A stretch of 64,000 bases of DNA, taken from NCBI RefSeq assembly GCF_000466685.1, contig NZ_ANNG01000011.1, positions 42,023 to 106,022 on the forward strand, in the 5' to 3' direction. Under the pieces are notes generated by a model that had not been told where the DNA came from, did not search any database, and saw only the letters and a program-made list of their open reading frames with translations. The position numbers and the translations under genes are program-made. Positions 63,040 to 64,000 of this stretch are shown piece by piece (the stretch's first letter is position 1; each line of letters starts with the position of its first letter). Source of the stretch: Campylobacter concisus UNSWCS. GTDB taxonomy: Bacteria > Campylobacterota > Campylobacteria > Campylobacterales > Campylobacteraceae.

Positions 63040-63273
63040 TTAACCTATTTCTTTTTTTAGTATTCTTGCTCTTATGTCTGATAAATAAAATTGTTGTTCC
63101 ATTTCACTTAACTTATCAAATAGCTCTATTAGCTCTTTATGTGTTGGATTTATTTCACTTTCTTTTTGAAAATAAAATTCTAGTATTTTGTATAGATTGG
63201 GGTTAGTTTTTTCCCAGTTATATATAGTTCTTATATCTTTGCCGATAAATTCGGCTACATCTCTTTTATTCAT
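63040..63273 (-). CDS. Small helix-turn-helix protein, paralogue 1
   Basis: 77 residues. MNKRDVAEFIGKDIRTIYNWEKTNP is a helix-turn-helix of the phage/XRE or terminase-small-subunit-like type, followed by a helical tail ending FYLSDIRARILKKEIG. It shares its fold, tail and length with paralogue 2 (ILDIKTRILKKEID). Overlap of 4 bases with paralogue 2. It lies just right of attR. Confidence 0.7.
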   Translation of the reverse strand: MNKRDVAEFIGKDIRTIYNWEKTNPNLYKILEFYFQKESEINPTHKELIELFDKLSEMEQQFYLSDIRARILKKEIG

Positions 63274-63521
63274 TTATCTATTTCTTTTTTTAAAATTCTT
63301 GTTTTTATATCCAGGATATAGTATTGAATTTCTTGTTCTGATAGTTTTTCAAAGAGCTTTATTAATTCTTTATATGTATCATTTACATATAAACTTTCTT
63401 TGTTTTCCTTTAAATTTAATCCATTTTCTATAACTTCAAAAAGTTCTTTTCTATTTTTACGCCAGTTGTATATAGTTTTTTCGGCTATTTTGAGCTTTTT
63501 TGCTATTTCTGCATTTGTCAT
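63270..63521 (-). CDS. Small helix-turn-helix protein, paralogue 2
   Basis: 83 residues. MTNAEIAKKLKIAEKTIYNWRKNRKELFEVIENGL is the helix-turn-helix; the tail YKELIKLFEKLSEQEIQYYILDIKTRILKKEID aligns with paralogue 1 (HKELIELFDKLSEMEQQFYLSDIRARILKKEIG). A clear tandem duplicate. Function likely transcription control. Confidence 0.75.
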   Translation of the reverse strand: MTNAEIAKKLKIAEKTIYNWRKNRKELFEVIENGLNLKENKESLYVNDTYKELIKLFEKLSEQEIQYYILDIKTRILKKEIDK

Positions 63522-63531
63522 TTGTATGTTT

Positions 63532-63744
63532 CTATTTATTTTTTTCTTTTATATTTAGTTTTCCATTGTTTGCTTTTTCTTTTATTTTTTCTAATTTTTC
63601 TAAGAATTTTTGAGTTTCTAAAATTTGATCATCTAGTGCTAGACCTTGATTTATTAATCTGATTAATTCTGGCTTTTCTTTTTCCCAGTTTGTTAGCGTA
63701 TTTCTTGTGATATTTAATTTTTCTGCTAATTCTTGTCTAGTCAT
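63532..63744 (-). CDS. Small helix-turn-helix protein, paralogue 3
   Basis: 70 residues. MTRQELAEKLNITRNTLTNWEKEKPELIRLINQGL is a helix-turn-helix related to the two following genes; the tail differs (LEKLEKIKEKANNGKLNIKEKN). It is the first gene of the three-gene minus-strand run, 10 bases before paralogue 2. A palindromic operator lies upstream. Confidence 0.72.
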   Translation of the reverse strand: MTRQELAEKLNITRNTLTNWEKEKPELIRLINQGLALDDQILETQKFLEKLEKIKEKANNGKLNIKEKNK

Positions 63745-63819
63745 TTTTCATACTTTTTGACAAATTATTTGGCATTTTATTAATTTTTAAGTTTTGTTTA
63801 TTTATCATTTCACTATCCA

Positions 63820-63840
63820 AATGCACAATTATTGTGCATT
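63820..63840 (-). promoter_or_regulatory. Perfect palindromic operator upstream of the HTH trio
   Basis: AATGCACAAT-T-ATTGTGCATT, a perfect 10-base inverted repeat around one base, 76 bases before the first HTH gene. The remaining 160 bases to the window end hold no gene I can support. Confidence 0.6.
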
Positions 63841-64000
63841 AGTATTTTTTGATTTCTTGTTTGCAATAAAAGTATATCAAAAAATATGTTATTTGCCCTG
63901 AATATGGCTTTAAACTATTTATAACTTAACTTACCGCCCGCAACAGAGTAAAGATGTTTAGGGGCTTGTTTGTTACAACCTTAATACGTTGTAAAACTGT

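Noticed and set aside
63003..63090. An intact tRNA-Ser at the right repeat
   Set aside because: Similarity ends after the T-loop; the T-stem 5' strand and the rest are replaced by the 3' end of an HTH gene.

Overview
The window looks like the chromosome of an epsilonproteobacterium of the genus Campylobacter, most like the C. concisus/C. curvus group. The support is AT-rich DNA, dense operons with 1-4 base overlaps, gene orders that match C. jejuni from memory (gatC-cvpA-fur-lysS-glyA-DUF1882-SPOR-aroE; surA-like/gltX/malic enzyme/upp; coaX neighbourhood; fdh-modE-tup), the futalosine menaquinone enzyme MqnA and selenium-dependent formate dehydrogenases. I saw no intact rRNA, tRNA or CRISPR array.

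Bases 1-9885 (mostly +) are housekeeping: the end of metX, xseB, a nitrilase-fold protein that lacks two of its three catalytic residues, tag, a YjbR protein, murC, two small proteins, mutS2, a GGDEF/EAL protein and dapE. Bases 9886-10766 hold two decayed membrane-protein genes (a DedA relic and a transporter relic). Bases 10767-18664 carry a SurA-like chaperone, gltX, malic enzyme, upp, an exported barnase with barstar, mqnA and a periplasmic arylsulfate sulfotransferase. Bases 18665-20640 encode an RTX/retention-module surface protein split by one frameshift. Bases 20884-28373 form one long minus-strand operon, gatC-pilT-cvpA-fur-lysS-glyA-DUF1882-SPOR-aroE, with an unexpected PilT. Bases 28498-31624 run the other way: a YfgM-like protein, a BamB-like lipoprotein, a small protein, coaX and a short-form hisG. 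They are followed by 630 noncoding bases that contain an old 230-265 bp duplication.

Bases 32258-45275 are a molybdenum/tungsten-formate module: a NifS-like enzyme, a ModE-like regulator, fdhD, fdhB, a Sec-containing fdhA, a 57-residue Tat-signal protein (fdhX-like), a TorD-like chaperone, the tungstate ABC transporter tupA/tupBC and a second Sec-containing formate dehydrogenase. Both UGA codons are followed at the same distance by a small hairpin. A palindrome, ATATGC-N7-GCATAT, lies before fdhD, before the fdh operon and before the second dehydrogenase. A half-site lies before tupA. It is the best candidate for the ModE-like operator.

Bases 45728-63022 are an integrated mobile element of about 17 kb. 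It is bounded by a 20-base direct repeat that resembles the 3' end of a tRNA-Ser gene. Inside each end is a pair of TCTGTAAC motifs spaced exactly 22 bases apart (probable integrase arm sites), and the two ends carry a 20-base sequence in inverted orientation. Cargo: a RelE/ParE toxin-antitoxin pair, a MobV-like relaxase with a complex inverted-repeat region (possible oriT), an McrBC restriction system, two DUF1566 secreted proteins, an XRE regulator, an operon of an unknown 428-residue protein + ClpP-like protease + VirD4/TraG-like ATPase, zinc-ribbon membrane proteins with Sel1 repeats (one frameshifted), and two tyrosine recombinases. The right boundary has no intact tRNA and is followed by three small paralogous helix-turn-helix genes with a perfect palindromic operator. 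A second element therefore seems to be integrated in tandem and to continue past the window. A decayed integrase fragment just left of the island points to repeated integration at the same site.
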